Positions 36,994-45,402 of a stretch of 64,000 nucleotides of DNA are shown here, piece after piece; the stretch's first letter is position 1; each line of letters starts with the position of its first letter. The translations under genes were made by a program, and so were the position numbers. This DNA is from VRUE01 sp963737575 (GTDB lineage: Bacteria; Actinomycetota; Thermoleophilia; Solirubrobacterales; 70-9): positions 124,001-188,000 of the forward strand of contig CAVTTJ010000009.1 in NCBI GenBank assembly GCA_963737575.1, given 5' to 3'. The notes beneath the pieces are model-generated. The model saw nothing but the letters and a program-made list of their open reading frames with translations. It was not told the origin of the DNA and did not search any database.

Positions 36994-37860
36994 TCAGCCG
37001 CGCTTGCCGCGGCGGCGGAAGGGCTCTTCGAGGTCGCCCGCGGCGAAGCCACCGGTGTTCGGCGCGCCGCTGGCGTAGCGGTAGAGGGCGACGGAGAAGA
37101 CCTGGCGGGTGGCGAGTGAGAGAGCGGAGACGAGGAGAATCGCCCCGATCGCGACCGCGATCAGGGCCGCGCCCGCGGTCGCGTGCCGGTCCCTGACACC
37201 GAGGCCGACCGCGAACAGGATCGCCACCGGGATCGTGACGAAGATGGTCCAGATGCCGATGCCGGCCAGGCCGGTGATCCCCTCTCCCCATTTGCTCTTG
37301 ATCAGGTGGACCGACTCCTTGGCGGTATCGAGCGGCCCGGCGCCCTCGAGTGCCAGCAACGGCACGGCGAATATCGTCGCCAGGCTCCAGGCGGCACCGA
37401 GCAGCCAGGACGCGAGGCGCCCGGCGCCCGGGATCCGCGAGGCGATCTGCTCCAGGACGAGTCCCACCCCCGCGGCCAGCAGCGACCACTGAGCAATGCG
37501 GCCCACCCGACTCCATGAGATGGCCAGCGCTTCGCGGACTCCGATCGGCCGGCCGTCGAAGCTGGCGGCGGCGGCGCCTGCCAGGGCGACGTTGAAGAAG
37601 ACGCTGAGGAACGTCATCGGGTAGAGACCGATGATCGCCGCAAGGGCCACGTCACTGCGCGAATGGGTCGGCGAGCTGAGGTAGCCGGAGAAGTAGAGGA
37701 TCGCAGCGCCCCCCGCCAGCCCGCAGCCGGCGCCGATCAGCGCAATCGAGACCATTGTCGGGTCCCTCCGGATCAGCGCCCACGCGACCTTCGTCAGGCG
37801 CCACCCCCGTTCCATCCTCCCCTCGGCGGGGCCGCCGCTCTGATCCTGCTCAGCGTCCAT
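36994..37860 (-). CDS. DUF6159-like integral membrane protein
   Basis: About 288 residues with five to six hydrophobic segments. Features: WRLTKVAWALIRRDPTMVS at the N-terminus, FNVALAGAAAASFDG, LIKSKWGEGITGL and ATRQVFSVALYRYASG near the end. I associate this pattern with DUF6159, a family of unknown function. ATG 37860 is preferred over TTG 37896. The C-terminal EPFRRRGKRG is basic and cytoplasmic. Confidence 0.68.
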   Translation of the reverse strand: MDAEQDQSGGPAEGRMERGWRLTKVAWALIRRDPTMVSIALIGAGCGLAGGAAILYFSGYLSSPTHSRSDVALAAIIGLYPMTFLSVFFNVALAGAAAASFDGRPIGVREALAISWSRVGRIAQWSLLAAGVGLVLEQIASRIPGAGRLASWLLGAAWSLATIFAVPLLALEGAGPLDTAKESVHLIKSKWGEGITGLAGIGIWTIFVTIPVAILFAVGLGVRDRHATAGAALIAVAIGAILLVSALSLATRQVFSVALYRYASGAPNTGGFAAGDLEEPFRRRGKRG

Positions 37861-37925
37861 ACCCACAGCAATCGGCAGATTAGCGTGATTCTTCAAGCAA
37901 ATTCACCCATCCCGCACCCCGCAAC

Positions 37926-37931
37926 TAGACT
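37926..37931 (+). promoter_or_regulatory. -10 element for the 37940 gene
   Basis: TAGACT lies 8 bases before GTG 37940, with TTCACC about 17 bases further upstream as a weak -35. Confidence 0.4.
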
Positions 37932-37939
37932 CACGGCGA

Positions 37940-38518
37940 GTGGGGCTCTTCAGTCGCAGATCGAAGGACGTCGAACGTACCGGGCCAGCTGCGGCGGAGA
38001 TGCGCGGACGGGCCGCTGAGATCGATGATCCGAGCGCCCTCGAGTGGGAGGTCGTGTGGGAGGCGCTGAAGACCGAGCCGCCCACTGACAATCCCTCGAC
38101 GATCACCGCAGAACTTGGGCTCGGCGAGGAACGAGAGCTGACCCAGACGACCAGCGACATGCCGGCGACCGAGTTCAGCGGGACCCGACACGGTCGTGAT
38201 GTCTCCTTGCGGATGGGGGTGGTTCCCTCCGCTTGGCGCGACCGTGGCGCCAACGAGGTCCAGGTGCGCGGCGCGGTCCTGCCGTTCCGGCTCCGCGACG
38301 ACGATGGGCGGCTCGTGGCCGAGCCGGGGGCGCCCTCAGAGGTCGAAGAGCTTCTCGCCGGCCTGGCGCCCGCTCCCGATACATGGCGCGGTCTCGAGAT
38401 CGAAGGAGGACCGGAGGGGATCCTCGCCCGCCGGCCGATCAAGATGAAGGGGAACCCCCAGGGCTACGTGTATGACCTCTGGCTCGCTGAGCGTCTGGCG
38501 GATCGCCTCGGCGCCTAG
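37940..38518 (+). CDS. Hypothetical protein
   Basis: About 192 residues, soluble, no signal peptide. Features seen: ALEWEVVWEAL near residue 35, a beta-rich middle (TRHGRDVSLRMGVVP, VQVRGAVLPFRLRDDDG) and a C-terminal helix (YVYDLWLAERLADRLG). No family recognised. The 3' end overlaps the convergent hydrolase gene by about 80 bases, so one of the two C-termini may be shorter than drawn. Confidence 0.55.
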   Translation: MGLFSRRSKDVERTGPAAAEMRGRAAEIDDPSALEWEVVWEALKTEPPTDNPSTITAELGLGEERELTQTTSDMPATEFSGTRHGRDVSLRMGVVPSAWRDRGANEVQVRGAVLPFRLRDDDGRLVAEPGAPSEVEELLAGLAPAPDTWRGLEIEGGPEGILARRPIKMKGNPQGYVYDLWLAERLADRLGA

Positions 38519-39698
38519 GCGAGAGAGTCTCCGAACCCTGCGAACGTACCCAGGCGGCAAAGGCCTCGATCCCGTCGACGACCGCCTCGAACCGGATCGA
38601 GTGGACGAGGTCGAAGGTGTGCTGCCCGCCCGGCAGCTCCGCATAGACGACCGGCTGCGAAGAAGCATCGCGGAGCAGTGCGACGAAGTCCCGTGCGTCC
38701 TCGACCAGCACCACCGTGTCCCGATCGCCATGAGCGAGGAAGAACGGCGGCGCGTGCGGCCCCACGTGGGACATGGGCGATGAGGCCACCAGCTCATCGC
38801 TGTCGCGAGATCCGTAGTAGCCATAGAGGGAAATCGCCCCACTGACGGAGGTGTCCACCTCCTCGAAGCCGGGCTGGAGCACGACCTCGTGGGAAGTCAG
38901 CGCGACCATCGACGCCAGGTTCCCGCCCGCGGAGCTGCCCGAAACGAACATGACCGTGGGGTCGGCGCCGTACTCGCCGCCGTGCTCGCGCACCCAGGCA
39001 ATCACCCGCTTGGCATCGATCACGGGGGCGGGATGCATCGCGGCGGGAGCCGTGCGGTAGTTGGCACTCACACACACCCATCCCTGGCTTGCCAGTCGGT
39101 AGATCAGCGGGCGCGCCTCGTTGTTCTTGCGGCCGCTGTGAAACGCGCCCCCGTGGAGGTGGACCAGAGTGGGGCAGCCCGAGGGGTGTGAGCGATTCCG
39201 GTAGAGGTCCAGCAGGTTCTCCCTGCCGGCATCCCCGTACCTGATGTTGGCCACCCGCTCGACGTCGCGACGGCGCATCAGGATCGGCGCGAGCAGGATC
39301 TGCACCCAGGGAAGCCCGCGCCGCAGCCGAGCGGCGATCCCCTCGTCGATCGCCGAGCGCCATCCCTGACCGAGCCCCCTTTCGAGGGCGCGCTCGACAG
39401 CCGGGCCCGTTGACAGCCCTCGTCGGATGACAACGAAGAGCCCGGCCGTTGCCAGGATCGCGACGAACAGCGCCGCCCATCCAACCGGCGAGTCGATGTC
39501 CCCCTGGCCGATGGCCAGCAGGGTCGACGCGAGCAGCCAGGCAAGAGCGATGAACGGTAACTCGTTGAGGACGAAGCCGAACCAGTAGCTCCGGTTACGC
39601 GGACTGGAGCGGCGCGGGCGTGGCGGCGCCAGCGCGAACAGCGTGCAAAAGGCGACGACGCTCACCGAGAACAGATAGCCGATCGGCTCAGACCCCAT
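38439..39698 (-). CDS. Membrane-anchored alpha/beta hydrolase (esterase/lipase, HSL-like)
   Basis: About 419 residues. The first 95 contain two or three TM segments (YLFSVSVVAFCTLFAL, FIALAWLLASTLLAIG, ALFVAILATAGLFVV). The hydrolase domain has the oxyanion motif HLHGGAF at about 180-186, the nucleophile in GSSAGG with Ser near 256, Asp in AHGDRD and His in GGQHTF. ATG 39698 follows a GGAGGTGGG ribosome-binding site; the longer open frame upstream is not needed. The Arg/Ser-rich last 30 residues overlap the convergent gene and may not be real. Confidence 0.8.
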   Translation of the reverse strand: MGSEPIGYLFSVSVVAFCTLFALAPPRPRRSSPRNRSYWFGFVLNELPFIALAWLLASTLLAIGQGDIDSPVGWAALFVAILATAGLFVVIRRGLSTGPAVERALERGLGQGWRSAIDEGIAARLRRGLPWVQILLAPILMRRRDVERVANIRYGDAGRENLLDLYRNRSHPSGCPTLVHLHGGAFHSGRKNNEARPLIYRLASQGWVCVSANYRTAPAAMHPAPVIDAKRVIAWVREHGGEYGADPTVMFVSGSSAGGNLASMVALTSHEVVLQPGFEEVDTSVSGAISLYGYYGSRDSDELVASSPMSHVGPHAPPFFLAHGDRDTVVLVEDARDFVALLRDASSQPVVYAELPGGQHTFDLVHSIRFEAVVDGIEAFAAWVRSQGSETLSPRRRGDPPDAQRARGHTRSPGGSPSS

Positions 39699-39799
39699 CC
39701 CACCTCCGGAGTTCCGGGACACCGGTCCCCTGATCGGTACCCTGCGGGCCGCTGCTTCAAGCCGGCCGCCCAAACGTCCGCGGGCCCGGAACCCGGCGC

Positions 39800-39805
39800 T
39801 ACACT
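39800..39805 (+). promoter_or_regulatory. -10 element for the 39814 gene
   Basis: TACACT lies 8 bases before ATG 39814; no Shine-Dalgarno sequence. Confidence 0.4.
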
Positions 39806-39813
39806 CGGCCGAG

Positions 39814-40407
39814 ATGGCCCTTGGTCGAAAGCGTGACGGGGGAAGTGGGACCGAAATGCGGGCCACGGCGCTCGTCGTCGACACGGATCCTCCCGTTTCC
39901 AGCGTGGCGCGGTGGGCGGGTAGCACCAAGGGAACGGTGACGATCCTGGTCGCCGACGGGCCGATCTACGTCGCCAGGGACTTCAAGCTGACGGAGGATC
40001 GCTGGCTCGTCCCGGGGATGGAGATCCCGGTCTCGCTCGATTCCTCCCGCCCCGAGCGGTTCGAGATCGAGTGGGAGGCGATTCCGAGCATCGAGGAGCG
40101 GGTCGCAGCGAACGATCCGACCCTCGCGGACCCGGCGGGCACGCAGCGAAGGATCGCCGCTGCACTCGAATCGGCAGGCGTCTCGGGGCCCGCCGCCGGA
40201 CCCGCGCGCCGCGGCATGACCGGGGGGGTCGGGGTCTCCCCCCGGGGGAATGCCGCGGATCGCCTCGAGGCTGCGGTCAAGGATGCGGCTCGAAAGCCGG
40301 CCCCGCCCGGGAAGCAGAGAGCCGTGGTCGTGGTCGCCACCGTCACCACCAGCGGCGATTCGTCCGGCGGCGACGGGCTCGACGCCAGTGACCTCGCGCA
40401 GCCATGA
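39814..40407 (+). CDS. Hypothetical protein, paralogue of the next gene
   Basis: About 197 residues. A beta-barrel-like N-terminal domain (ATALVVDTDPPVSSVARWAG, KGTVTILVADGPIYVARDF) ends with FEIEWEAIPSIEERVAAND. The following protein has the matching IEILWDEVPSLESQIAQRM, so the two are related. The C-terminus is Ala/Gly/Pro-rich and ends with a short strand (RAVVVVATVTTSGD). The stop overlaps the next gene as ATGA. Function unknown. Confidence 0.55.
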   Translation: MALGRKRDGGSGTEMRATALVVDTDPPVSSVARWAGSTKGTVTILVADGPIYVARDFKLTEDRWLVPGMEIPVSLDSSRPERFEIEWEAIPSIEERVAANDPTLADPAGTQRRIAAALESAGVSGPAAGPARRGMTGGVGVSPRGNAADRLEAAVKDAARKPAPPGKQRAVVVVATVTTSGDSSGGDGLDASDLAQP

Positions 40408-40874
40408 GCCCCTGGGGCAAGAGGAAGGCGGTGCTCGCGGTCAACATCCCCGGCATGGCTCCCTATGCCGTCGTCGAGGCGAAGTTCAAGCCTCCCCGCG
40501 GCAAGGTCGACCTTGCGGGGGCCGGCCTGCCCGCCCTGGTATCGAGCACCGATTCGACCGATATCGAGATCCTCTGGGACGAGGTCCCGTCATTGGAGAG
40601 CCAGATCGCGCAGCGAATGGACGACGCGATGCAGGGCCAGGAGGCGGTCATGGAGCAGGCGCGCCAGGCGCAGCAGCAGATGATGGAGGCCGCGAAGAAC
40701 GCCGGCACCAGTCCGAGCGCCGCCGGTGGGCTCCCGGCAGGGCCGGCGGCGGAGATGATGGCCGAGAACGCGAAGCGCGCCCTTGCCTACGTCAAGGACC
40801 CCGCGATGCGCGAGACGCTGATCAAGCAGTACCGCGCCGCAGGGATTCAGATCGACGAGGACGAAACGAGCTAG
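40404..40874 (+). CDS. Hypothetical protein, paralogue of the previous gene
   Basis: About 156 residues. The N-terminal half repeats the beta domain of the upstream gene (KRKAVLAVNIPGMAPYAVVEAKF, then WDEVPSLE). The C-terminal half is a Met/Gln/Ala-rich helix (MDDAMQGQEAVMEQARQAQQ) and a short SHOCT-like end (LIKQYRAAGIQID). Overlaps the upstream stop by 4 bases and the convergent gene at 40871 by 4 bases. Confidence 0.55.
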   Translation: MSPWGKRKAVLAVNIPGMAPYAVVEAKFKPPRGKVDLAGAGLPALVSSTDSTDIEILWDEVPSLESQIAQRMDDAMQGQEAVMEQARQAQQQMMEAAKNAGTSPSAAGGLPAGPAAEMMAENAKRALAYVKDPAMRETLIKQYRAAGIQIDEDETS

Positions 40875-41134
40875 GCGCCGCCCTTCGGCTTGTGCCTGAG
40901 GGTGGCCTCACGAAGCGCGCGCTGGACCTCGGGGTCCATCAACCTGGCCGGATCGGGGCTCGAGGGGTCGATTCCGTGCTCCTTCATCGCGTTCATCACC
41001 GAGTCCCCGATGGCCTTCTGCTCGTCACTTTGCACCCCATCGGTCGCGCGGGTGGCCTTCGCCAGCCGGCGGTAGCGGAAAGCATCGAGCACGGTGGCCG
41101 AGAGGCCCCGTCTGAATTTACGTTCGAAACCCAT
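40871..41134 (-). CDS. Small hypothetical protein
   Basis: About 87 residues, basic and helical (FERKFRRGLSATVLDAFRYRRLAK), with VMNAMKEHGIDPSSPDPARLMDPEVQRAL in the second half. The NAMKEHGI.. stretch resembles short oligomerisation motifs at the ends of SHOCT-type proteins. It overlaps the end of the flavoprotein gene by 17 bases and is last in that minus-strand set. Confidence 0.5.
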   Translation of the reverse strand: MGFERKFRRGLSATVLDAFRYRRLAKATRATDGVQSDEQKAIGDSVMNAMKEHGIDPSSPDPARLMDPEVQRALREATLRHKPKGGA

Positions 41135-42515
41135 TGCCTTCCAGCCGGTTCAGCCGCTCAACAGCCTCATCCATGTGCGTGAGAAATCGCGTCACCGCAT
41201 CTTGGACCTGCGGCTCCTCCGCGTGGTCCGGAAGCGCACCCAGCAGGTTCAGCCGGCTATCGGCCACCCATGCCGAGATGTCAGGTTCGCCCAGCCATTG
41301 TCGCTCCGTTCGCCATGTGCGGCTCATCATCCGCGGCCAGTCCTCGATGCTGCTGGCGTATGGATTCGGGGGACAGAGGCGGTTCCTATCCGCGTCGTCG
41401 TCGCGGTGGGCCTCGACGAACCCGATGAGAGCCGCGTTGAAACAGGGCGAGAGATGGCGAATCTGCTGGAGCACGATCTGATCTGGCTGGAAGATCGGGG
41501 CGGCGGGGGCGTTGTTCAGGCCGAGCGCCGTGCAGTCCACGTGGACGGTGTCGGAGTCGGTCTCTGTCTCGCCGTGCTCGAGGACGATTCGGTCAGCCTC
41601 GATCCGTCGCACCCGGCCGAGCCTGATGACGTCCTCGATCTGCCGCATGGCCGCCAGCTCACCGCTGCTCAGCATCGTCCCGCGGTACATGGTCGCCCGC
41701 CGCGTCGGGTCGATCCGCGTCAGCCGCCCCGAGGCCTCGAGCTGCTCGAACAGGTCCTCGAGGGTCGCCGCGGCGGCGCCGGCCTCGACGTCGAGCGCAT
41801 TCCCCTCCATGATCGCGCCGACCTGCTCCAGCGGCTGAAAGTGGCGGCGGTCATAGAACCAGGCCTCGCGGGGCCGGATCCAGCGAATCCGATCCGACTG
41901 CACGTCGTTGTCGAGAAGCCACATGCACGCGTCGATGGCGGTCTTGCCGGACCCGAGCACAGCGTAGGAGCAGTCCGATCGCGCCGCCGCCGGTAGATCG
42001 TTGATCGGGACGAGACGAACGCCCGGCGCCGCCTGAAACGAGGCGGCATGGGTCGCCGGGATCGACGCCTCCAGGTATCGAGCATCGACGACCCTGCGGC
42101 GCACGGCGAAATCGTGAACCTCTCCGCTGCTCAGGTCCCTCACCCGCTCGCCGTCAGTCCCCGCTCCCAGGTGCTCGTGAGCGGTCAGCAGGCGGACGCG
42201 CCCCGTCTCGTTGAGCCGCCGGGCGACCTCGGCGAAGTAGTCGAGAACCTCGTCGCCGCCGGCCCGCTCGTAGTACCCGGCATTCTCGCCGGTTTCGTCC
42301 ACGCGATCCTCGCCCAACGCCAGCGAGTTCACACCGTAGAACGCGGAGGGAATGTGGAGGCGAACGAAGGGATAGGCATCGACCCAGTGACCCCCCGGGG
42401 CCTCTCGACGGTCGACCAGCGTCACCTCGACATCGGCCTCGGCACTCAGCGAATCGGCAAAGGCAAGGCCGGTCGCGCCCGCCCCCACAACCAGATAGTC
42501 CGTTTCGGTGTGCAT
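41118..42515 (-). CDS. FAD/NAD(P)-binding monooxygenase-like oxidoreductase
   Basis: About 465 residues. The FAD-binding motif VVGAGATGLAFADSL starts near residue 9, followed by a second glycine-rich segment YAVLGSGKTAIDACMWL for NAD(P)H. The layout resembles class B flavoprotein monooxygenases, but I cannot see the usual FxGxxxHxxxW fingerprint, so the reaction is open. A GGAGGGAG ribosome-binding site precedes ATG 42515. It lies 28 bases after the VOC protein gene, and the three minus-strand genes probably form one operon. Confidence 0.76.
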   Translation of the reverse strand: MHTETDYLVVGAGATGLAFADSLSAEADVEVTLVDRREAPGGHWVDAYPFVRLHIPSAFYGVNSLALGEDRVDETGENAGYYERAGGDEVLDYFAEVARRLNETGRVRLLTAHEHLGAGTDGERVRDLSSGEVHDFAVRRRVVDARYLEASIPATHAASFQAAPGVRLVPINDLPAAARSDCSYAVLGSGKTAIDACMWLLDNDVQSDRIRWIRPREAWFYDRRHFQPLEQVGAIMEGNALDVEAGAAAATLEDLFEQLEASGRLTRIDPTRRATMYRGTMLSSGELAAMRQIEDVIRLGRVRRIEADRIVLEHGETETDSDTVHVDCTALGLNNAPAAPIFQPDQIVLQQIRHLSPCFNAALIGFVEAHRDDDADRNRLCPPNPYASSIEDWPRMMSRTWRTERQWLGEPDISAWVADSRLNLLGALPDHAEEPQVQDAVTRFLTHMDEAVERLNRLEGNGFRT

Positions 42516-42543
42516 GGTCTCCCTCCCGCAGCGAACCGTACTG

Positions 42544-42978
42544 CTACTCGTTCCCGGGACTCGGCACCGATGTGCCGCCCCAATCCTCGGGGAGCACGTC
42601 GCGCAGCGTCTGGGTCAGCGTCCAGAGGTGACCCCAGGGATCGAGGAAAGAGGACTGGCGCTCCCCGTACTCGAAGTCCTGCGGCTCGGCGACGACGGTC
42701 ACGCCGGCACTCCGGACCCGCTCATGCAGGCTGGCGACGTCGTCGACCCGGAGCATCACCGACTCCGCCACCCCTCGGCCGGTCGGCTCGGCCCGGCCAC
42801 CAGTCGCGTCGGCGACGATCAGCGAGCCGGCGCCGAAGCTCAGCTGCGCCCTGTGATTGGACCCGATCGAGACGCGCTCGACGAACCCCAGCACCTCGAC
42901 CATCCAGTCGACGGCGGCGCGAACGTCCGGATAGGTGAGAACCGGAATGACCGGTCCGTCCGGGGCGGAGCGATTCAT
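42544..42978 (-). CDS. VOC (glyoxalase/bleomycin resistance) family protein
   Basis: About 144 residues from ATG 42978 with paired beta-alpha-beta-beta-beta modules: IPVLTYPDVRAAVDWMVEVLGF and VMLRVDDVASLHERVRSAG. The end FLDPWGHLWTLTQ carries the usual DPxGxxW feature. The long upstream extension of the frame is antisense to the gene at 43091 and is not used. First gene of the operon with the flavoprotein. Confidence 0.82.
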   Translation of the reverse strand: MNRSAPDGPVIPVLTYPDVRAAVDWMVEVLGFVERVSIGSNHRAQLSFGAGSLIVADATGGRAEPTGRGVAESVMLRVDDVASLHERVRSAGVTVVAEPQDFEYGERQSSFLDPWGHLWTLTQTLRDVLPEDWGGTSVPSPGNE

Positions 42979-43090
42979 TGGCACCACCCGAGAATATTCA
43001 CCGACGGGTCCCGTGCGCCCCGCTGACGGTTCAACTGTGACAAGCCCCTCATAGCCGAACTCATTCGGGGCGGCCGCCGTAGTCCGCAGC

Positions 43091-43699
43091 ATGAACCGCA
43101 ACGGCAAGAGGGTCACCGCGATCGCACTGACCATCGGAGTCGTCAGCCTGGTGGCGACCGCCGCCGGCGCGGTGGGGGGGACGGGTGGTGCGTCGGGCAC
43201 GAAGATGGCCAGCGCTTCCAGCTTCTCCTGGCTGCATCCGGGGGTTGCGCCGGCGGGTTGGACCACCGCGAGGCTCCCGGGCTCGGCGGCCCAGCTTCCC
43301 GCGCCCCCCGGCTGGCGGCCCGAACACGGAGATGCAGGCACCCGGACGGAGGTGCTGCGGGAATCGTCGGGGCGGATCGCCGGCTACCTCAACGGGACCC
43401 CTCGCCAGGGGCCCGAGAGCCTTCGCAGCTGGGCCGAGTTCCGGGTCGAGCACAACCGGGATGAGGGCGATCGCCAGGTGAGGCTTCTGGCGGACGCGAC
43501 CGGGCTCCGGTTTCGCTCCGCCACAGGCTCCTGCGTCCTCGACTCCTACCGGACCGGGACCGGCCATCCGTATCGCGAGCTCGCCTGCATCGTCTCCGGT
43601 CGCTCGGCGACGACCGTGATCGTCGGCGCAGCGCCACCGGACCGCTGGACATCCCAGGCTCCGACGCTCGAGCAGGCCATCGACAGCTTCACGACCTGA
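43091..43699 (+). CDS. Secreted hypothetical protein
   Basis: About 202 residues with a Sec signal peptide (RVTAIALTIGVVSLVATAAGAVGG). The mature part has one Cys pair (GSCVLDSY, ELACIVSG) and a pattern typical of actinobacterial exported proteins of unknown role (PGWRPEHGDAGTRTEVLRES, YLNGTPRQGPESLRSW). Divergent from the VOC gene. The next gene encodes another small exported protein. Confidence 0.62.
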   Translation: MNRNGKRVTAIALTIGVVSLVATAAGAVGGTGGASGTKMASASSFSWLHPGVAPAGWTTARLPGSAAQLPAPPGWRPEHGDAGTRTEVLRESSGRIAGYLNGTPRQGPESLRSWAEFRVEHNRDEGDRQVRLLADATGLRFRSATGSCVLDSYRTGTGHPYRELACIVSGRSATTVIVGAAPPDRWTSQAPTLEQAIDSFTT

Positions 43700-43725
43700 T
43701 CCTCATCACACGGAATGGAGAAACC

Positions 43726-43917
43726 ATGATCGCAATCCAAACGAAGAGACTGGCAGCGCTGGCCGCTGTCGTGGCGATGGTCGGAGGGGGATCGACGGCA
43801 TCGGTGGCCGTCGCTTCTCACCACCGCCAACATCATCGCGGGATCCCCCAGCACAACGGCGGCGACCATGACGCCGACAACAACGGCGGACCCAGCGACG
43901 GTGACGGCGCGATCTAG
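43726..43917 (+). CDS. Small secreted His/Asp/Asn-rich peptide
   Basis: About 63 residues: a signal-peptide-like N-terminus (LAALAAVVAMVGGGSTASVAVA) and a mature tail rich in His, Asp, Asn and Gly (HHRQHHRG, HNGGDHDADNNGG). The tail could bind metal ions, but this is composition only. It follows the 43091 gene by 26 bases, so they may be co-expressed. GAAACC precedes the start and no strong ribosome-binding site is visible. Confidence 0.5.
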   Translation: MIAIQTKRLAALAAVVAMVGGGSTASVAVASHHRQHHRGIPQHNGGDHDADNNGGPSDGDGAI

Positions 43918-43970
43918 AGGTGTCGCAGGAAACCTCGAACGGGTCGAACACCGACCCACGCCGCGACTCC

Positions 43971-44015
43971 AACCCTCGGGCGACCACCTTCACACGGGTG
44001 GTCGTCTTCGAGGGT
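43971..44015 (+). terminator. Large imperfect palindrome, likely terminator
   Basis: Outer stem ACCCTCG/CGAGGGT and inner stem CGACCACC/GGTGGTCG, separated by an asymmetric bulge, with an 8-nt loop. It lies about 55 bases after the small secreted gene and before the DUF4389 gene. Confidence 0.55.
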
Positions 44016-44102
44016 ATGCCTGAAGGTGCGGGCGCTCGTCGCCGCGGATTCCCGAAGCAAGGCCAGAGCTCAAGGCGGCGGGCGCCGATCCGATAAGGCC
44101 AT

Positions 44103-45394
44103 ATGGCCCTTGACTCCGGTGCCCGGCCGGTCCGGCTGACCGTCGCCGATGACCTTCGACGCGACCGCGCGACCGTGTTCTTTCGCGGGCTCTTTTCGCT
44201 GCCGCTGATGGCCTGGCTCGCCCTCTGGTCAATCGCCGCGGTCGCAGTTGCGATCCCGAGCTGGTTCGCGACGCTGGCCATCGGCCGCTCGCCTTTGCCG
44301 CTGCACGGCTTCCTCGCCAGGTACGTCCGCTTTGCCACTCAAGCGTTCGCCTACCTCAACCTCGTCGCCGAGCCGTATCCGTCGTTCATCGGCAAGCCGG
44401 GATATCCGATCGACCTCGAGGTCCAATCACCCTCCCGACAGAGTCGCTGGAGCGTCGGGTTCCGCCTCGTCCTCGCGGTTCCGGCGATGCTCCTCGTCAC
44501 CATCTTCGCCGGGTATGGGTCGAACGCGTACGGCTACCTGGCGCCGCAGTCGGGCCAGGTCGGCTTCACGCTGCTCGCGGTAGCCGCCTTCCTCGGCTGG
44601 TTCTCCTCGCTGGCCCGCGGGCGGATGCCCCGCGGCCTGCGCGACCTGGGCGCATACGCACTCTCCTATGGCGCCCAGTTCTGGGCCTACATGCTGCTGC
44701 TCACCGACCGCTATCCCTCGAGCGACCCGCTGACCGCGATCGGCCCGCTTCCGGTCCGCGACGACCCCGTCCGGATCGAAGCGAGGGGGGACCTGCGGCG
44801 CAGCCGCCTGACGGTGTTCTTCCGCCTGCTTCTGACGATCCCCCATCTGGTCTGGCTGGCGCTGTGGGGGATCGTCGCCTTCGGCGCGGCGGTGATCAAC
44901 TGGTTCGCGACCCTCGTCCGAGGCACCCCGCCCCGGGCCCTCCATGGGTTTCTCGGCGCCTACCTGCGCTACCAGGCGCATGTCGCCGCCTACCTGTACC
45001 TGATCGGCAATCCGTTCCCCGGCTTCACCGGGGCGACGGGCACCTATCCGGTCGAACTCCACGTCCGCGGTCCCGAGCGACAGAATCGGTGGACCGTGCT
45101 CTTCCGCGGCGTCCTCGCGATCCCGGCATTCCTCATCGCCAGCGTCTACAACACGCTTCTGCTGTTCGCTGGACTACTCGCCTGGTTCGCCGCGCTGGTC
45201 ACCGGACGGATGCCGCTCGGTCTCCGCAATGCGGGGGCCCTCGTCCTCGGCTACGTGGCCCAGACCAACGCATACCTGCTCGTCGTCACCGGCGCCTACC
45301 CGAACAGCGGCCCCGAACAGTCCGGTGCGGTGCCGATCGTCCCGGCGCCGCCGCGACGCGCGCGGTGGCGACGATGCCGCCCGTGCCGGCCTGA
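44103..45394 (+). CDS. Membrane protein with tandem DUF4389 domains, C-terminus uncertain
   Basis: About 430 residues comprising two similar halves: RLTVADDLRRDRATVFFRGLF then LHGFLARYVRF in the first, and RIEARGDLRRSRLTVFFRLLL then LHGFLGAYLRY in the second. A further partial copy begins at RQNRWTVLFRGVLAIP. Each unit has paired TM helices followed by PYPSF/PFPGF. Its own frame stays open to 47288 across the next genes. TGA 45392-45394 in another frame abuts the next gene's ribosome-binding site and probably marks the original end after a frameshift near 45340. Confidence 0.7.
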
Positions 45395-45402
45395 GGCTGC
45401 CG

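Noticed and set aside
40250..41182. 310-residue plus-strand ORF
   Set aside because: It overlaps three better-supported genes in another frame and shows Arg/Gly/Pro-rich shadow composition.
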